DNA from: Sulfurospirillum sp.
Lineage (GTDB): Bacteria; Campylobacterota; Campylobacteria; Campylobacterales; QNZT01
Assembly (NCBI GenBank): GCA_003978405.1
Contig: QNZU01000055.1
Coordinates: forward strand, 1-13,559
Direction of reading: 5' to 3'
DNA: 13,559 nt
Shown here piece by piece: positions 13,171 through 13,559 of this stretch (position 1 is the first letter of the stretch; each line of letters begins with the position of its first letter). Made by a program: the position numbers and the translations under genes. Under the pieces are notes generated by a model, which saw nothing but the letters and a program-made list of their open reading frames with translations, did no database searches and was not told the origin of the DNA.

Positions 13171-13559
13171 GTGCAGATAGAATTTGGTAAATACAAGGGT
13201 CGAGAAGTTGATGTCTTAGAGAATGATCTCTCATATGCAAAGTGGATCTTAGATCAAGAGTGGGTAAAGCAGAAATATCCAAAGTTCTATGAAGTAGTAG
13301 AAGATTTATATAAAGAAGAGTCTAAAAACATTGCCCAAAATTCTCTAAAGGCAAAAGAGAATTTTTTGATCTCTATGGATTTAAAATCTGAAAAGATTGA
13401 AAACTTTGATGAGTATCCTCTTTGCTTGCCGGTTGTGAAAAATTTACAAAGAACTCTTTTTCATCCAAATGTTACCTTTATCATAGGAGAAAATGGTAGT
13501 GGCAAATCAACTCTTTTAGAAGCATTAGCAATCACTCAAGATTTTAATCCTGAGGGAGG
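13171..13559 (+). CDS. AAA/ABC-type ATPase with ExoX-C-like N-terminus (5' part only)
   Basis: An open frame starts at GTG 13171, 12 bases after the trpC stop, and runs without a stop to the window end (129 codons). The first 50 or so residues, starting VQIEFGKYKGREVDVLE and continuing with LSYAKWILDQEW, resemble the small domain at the C-terminus of ExoX-type exonucleases (FGKYKGxxxxxxxxxDxxYxxWxL). After a Lys/Glu-rich linker comes YPLCLPVVKNLQRTLFHPN, followed by VTFIIGENGSGKSTLLEALA, with Walker A GENGSGKST, and DFNPEGG. This second part matches a family of predicted stand-alone ATPases (COG3910-like, from memory). The catalytic half lies outside the window. A nucleic-acid-related role is inference. 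Confidence 0.75.
   Translation, partial: MQIEFGKYKGREVDVLENDLSYAKWILDQEWVKQKYPKFYEVVEDLYKEESKNIAQNSLKAKENFLISMDLKSEKIENFDEYPLCLPVVKNLQRTLFHPNVTFIIGENGSGKSTLLEALAITQDFNPEG

Overview
The window looks like a chromosomal segment of a Campylobacterota (epsilonproteobacterial) organism, probably a free-living relative of Sulfurimonas or Sulfurovum rather than a pathogen. The evidence is AT-rich DNA, extreme gene packing with overlapping starts and stops, TTG and GTG starts, and two gene neighbourhoods that I recall from Campylobacter genomes: S4 protein / TsaE / LptB / RpoN, and methyltransferase / YkgJ-type Cys protein / lipoprotein / TrpC. The genus is inference.

Region 1 (2-3486, plus strand) is a tandem array of three paralogous lipoproteins. 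The first is cut by the window edge. The two complete ones have a lipobox signal peptide, a Ser/Thr/Asn-rich linker, one fibronectin-III-like domain and seven LVIVD repeats, so each probably folds as a seven-bladed beta-propeller on the cell envelope. In the first two genes the blades repeat at DNA level with an exact 132-bp period. Hairpins follow the first two genes and carry compensatory changes between copies.

Region 2 (3478-7089, minus strand) is a compact operon of overlapping genes: S4 RNA-binding protein, trpD, tsaE, lptB and rpoN. Its last gene, rpoN, converges on and overlaps the 3' end of the third propeller gene by 9 bp.

Region 3 (7090-9270) starts with a divergent promoter region, then argG on the plus strand. 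argG converges on a small minus-strand gene for a degenerate GGDEF-like protein, with a shared hairpin between them. About 290 bp of very AT-rich non-coding DNA with inverted repeats follows.

Region 4 (9271-13559) holds kdsB on the minus strand, divergent from a rightward operon: TrmN6-like methyltransferase, eight-Cys YkgJ-family protein, TPR lipoprotein, trpC and the start of an ATPase. The ATPase carries an ExoX-C-like N-terminal segment and runs off the window.

Most genes are housekeeping: Trp and Arg synthesis, CMP-KDO and LPS transport, t6A tRNA modification and sigma-54. Two tryptophan genes sit in two unrelated operons. The accessory interest lies in the propeller lipoprotein array, the catalytically dead-looking GGDEF protein and the ATPase fusion. 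I found no rRNA, tRNA, insertion sequence or CRISPR array.
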